Assembly (NCBI GenBank): GCA_031417395.1
Contig: JANOVM010000030.1
Span: 124,001 to 188,000 of the forward strand
Direction of reading: 5' to 3'
Length of the DNA stretch: 64,000 nucleotides
Source: JADKIH01 sp031417395
GTDB taxonomy: Bacteria > Bacteroidota > Bacteroidia > AKYH767-A > 2013-40CM-41-45
This document shows positions 62,401 to 64,000 of the stretch, in pieces. Below the pieces are notes generated by a model that was not told the DNA's origin, ran no database searches, and saw nothing but the letters and a program-made list of their open reading frames with translations. Position numbers and translations under genes: made by a program. Position 1 is the first letter of the stretch; every line of letters begins with the position of its first letter.

Positions 62401-64000
62401 TCAACGTATTAATGTTAAGGATCCTACCTTCTCTAAATCCGATTTATCAGAATTTTTTGATTTAATTCTGTAAACATAAACTCCTTCAGGCGCATACGTT
62501 CCATGACTTGTACCATCCCAGCCTTCTTGGGGATTGTTGGTATGAAAAATTACTTCGCCCCACCTATTGAAAATATCCAGACTATAGCTGTCAGCAGGAA
62601 CAAAAGCATTGGATGGATAAAAAACAGGATTGAAAAGTCCACCGGGGTGGAAAGCATTTGGAACAAAAATTACAGGCTGCTGTTTGATGCAAACCTCATT
62701 CGATCGACTGGAGTCTGAAAATAAATTTGGGTTACCGGGAGCTTCAATAGCTTCTACAATATAACAAAACTCTCCTCCTGATGAAAAGCTATTGACGATT
62801 GATTCGAGAAACAAAAATGTATTCGATGACAACGTTGCAATAGGAATACTGCTTATAATTCCTCCATCACTTCTGTAAATATTAAACCTGTCGACTCCAT
62901 TAGGCCATGCAGCGTAATCCGTCCAACTGATAACATTCGAATTATCAGCAGCAGTTTCACCGGACAACAAAATGGTATTACTGATCTGTGAAGTTATAAC
63001 GGATCTTCCGCATGTATCATAGGTGACGATGGCATAATAATAAGGCCCTTTATCTGTCTTTACATTATCTGTAAAAGTTACCGTTGAAACACCGGAAATA
63101 TTTTGAGAAGCTACAAGGGAAAATGGTCCGGCCTGAGAGTTCGATCGAAGCAACCGATAGCTGGAGACGATTGCAGAAGCATCAACAAATGCTTCTATTA
63201 AAACCTGATCCGGGCCTGTAACGGTAACTTTTCTGATATATGAAAATGCCGGTGCCGGTGTAAATACCGGAATTAAACATGAAGTATTCGAAGAAGTGGT
63301 TCGTATTCCTCCTTTCTCAAAAGCTTTGATACGATAACAAAAATTTGATCCGCTAATCAGATTTGTATCGGTGTATTGTGTGTTTCGTGTTGTATCAATT
63401 AAAACTTCGGGAGCGCTATTTATACTTAGGTATATTCCATACAAAGGTTTGTTTCCCCAAAAATCGTATGGTGTCCATGTTAAGGAAACTGACTTCTGAC
63501 ATTGGTTGAAAGAATTACTCAAATAAATTGTTGAGTGTTCCGCAGAAGCTGTGCTTCTATTTCCGCAACCATCAATTGCCAGCAATACAAAATTTTGTGA
63601 GGCTCCTGTGGCAAGAATAGGCGTCGCTAAAAAGGTTGAAAAATATCCCGCAACGGTATCAACTGTAATTAGTCCGGGGTTCTGAAGAACAACATAACTT
63701 TTTGTATCGTCTGAGTTGCCGACAAACCAGCTGACAACGGCTAATCCTGAAGCATCAACACTTACAGAATCAATAGATGGGGCTAATGGAACCTGAAGGT
63801 CTTTAAACCGATCTTTTTTAACAGCTGAAAGCGATGAACAACCTGAGGAATCTCTAACTTCAATCCAATATTTAACAGTATCGTCACAAACAGAAAGAGA
63901 ATCGGTATAGGTCATAGGATTAGGAGCCGTTCTTGCATCTATTGAATCCAATAAAGTAAAAATTCCCGTTGGATATTCTTTGTGAATATAATAGTAGGGA
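62401..64000 (-). CDS. Surface protein with gliding-motility-associated C-terminal domain (partial)
   Basis: The frame is open to the right edge, so the N-terminus is outside the window; about 532 residues are visible. Fibronectin type III-like beta-sandwiches repeat about every 100 residues (VSLTWTPYDFWGNKPLYGIYLS, VISWTDYAAWPNGVDRFNIYRS), followed by the CHU_C/gliding C-terminal domain: VFVPNAFHPGGLFNPVF, YSLDIFNRWGEVIFHTNNPQEGWDG, PEGVYVYRI. This domain directs type IX secretion. It is likely a large adhesin-like protein. An internal TTG at 63951 is not the start. Confidence 0.88.
   Translation of the reverse strand, partial: PYYYIHKEYPTGIFTLLDSIDARTAPNPMTYTDSLSVCDDTVKYWIEVRDSSGCSSLSAVKKDRFKDLQVPLAPSIDSVSVDASGLAVVSWFVGNSDDTKSYVVLQNPGLITVDTVAGYFSTFLATPILATGASQNFVLLAIDGCGNRSTASAEHSTIYLSNSFNQCQKSVSLTWTPYDFWGNKPLYGIYLSINSAPEVLIDTTRNTQYTDTNLISGSNFCYRIKAFEKGGIRTTSSNTSCLIPVFTPAPAFSYIRKVTVTGPDQVLIEAFVDASAIVSSYRLLRSNSQAGPFSLVASQNISGVSTVTFTDNVKTDKGPYYYAIVTYDTCGRSVITSQISNTILLSGETAADNSNVISWTDYAAWPNGVDRFNIYRSDGGIISSIPIATLSSNTFLFLESIVNSFSSGGEFCYIVEAIEAPGNPNLFSDSSRSNEVCIKQQPVIFVPNAFHPGGLFNPVFYPSNAFVPADSYSLDIFNRWGEVIFHTNNPQEGWDGTSHGTYAPEGVYVYRIKSKNSDKSDLEKVGSLTLIR

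Overview
The window reads as the chromosome of a Bacteroidota bacterium, probably class Bacteroidia. It is AT-rich, and several genes encode secreted proteins with type IX secretion (Por) sorting domains or a gliding-motility-associated C-terminal domain. There is a TonB-dependent receptor with a carboxypeptidase-like regulatory domain, and the usable promoters match the Bacteroidota pattern TTTG-N18..20-TAnnTTTG. I cannot place it below class from the sequence alone. No rRNA, CRISPR array, integrase or intact transposase was found. There is one tRNA, tRNA-Lys(TTT).

Layout. (1) 1-9300 is ordinary chromosome: a TPR protein coupled to a phosphosulfolactate-synthase-like enzyme, ribD, an M42-type peptidase, a thioesterase, a 5'-nucleotidase split over two overlapping genes, dnaA with a clear promoter and terminator, and a GNAT-like protein. 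(2) 9589-32430, starting at tRNA-Lys, is an accessory, defence-type island. It holds three type I restriction-modification (RM) loci in different states. Locus A (9854-12771, minus) is a wreck: an hsdM tail fused to a four-helix-bundle gene, an intact YhcG/DUF1016 nuclease, and an hsdS head fused to a FISUMP-domain remnant. Locus B (15972-18882, plus) has an hsdM with about 1.1 kb deleted, a broken KilA-N gene, an intact RhuM gene, two 5' fragments of hsdR and a truncated second RhuM-type gene. Locus C (23421-30561, plus) is complete: hsdM, rhuM, hsdS, hsdR. Between them lie an ADP-ribosylglycohydrolase, a DUF1186/SEC-C protein, a pRiA4b ORF-3 protein, a three-gene phosphoesterase / J-like / HIRAN operon and a protein made of repeated helix-turn-helix units. 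(3) 32484-47584 carries surface and secreted proteins (kelch, an 1886-residue beta-helix protein, an SdrD-like B-domain protein), a DUF2779 nuclease, a lipoprotein and YqgE. (4) 47680-64000 is mostly housekeeping and envelope biogenesis: a secreted phosphoesterase-fold protein, an S41 protease, a TonB receptor, MutS2, MoxR, three chaperone/peptidyl-prolyl isomerase-type genes, guaB and the partial gene of a CHU_C-type surface protein.

The most unusual content is how the type I RM loci appear to be rearranged. The interval next to hsdM is occupied by different accessory genes in the three loci (YhcG, KilA-N plus RhuM, RhuM). The KilA-N remnant lies between two copies of a 16-bp hsdM 3'-end sequence. 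A roughly 130-bp element with inverted ends occurs four times and flanks hsdS in locus C. In locus B a single hybrid copy sits exactly where hsdS is missing. The hsdR leaders of loci B and C share three TTTCACC repeats spaced 30 and 20 bp, a helically phased arrangement. Together these suggest modular loci that gain and lose specificity and accessory genes through short flanking repeats. A second candidate system is the phosphoesterase / J-like / HIRAN operon, whose J-like gene has a truncated twin behind the ADP-ribosylglycohydrolase.

All functions are read from motifs and recalled family features; no database search was run.
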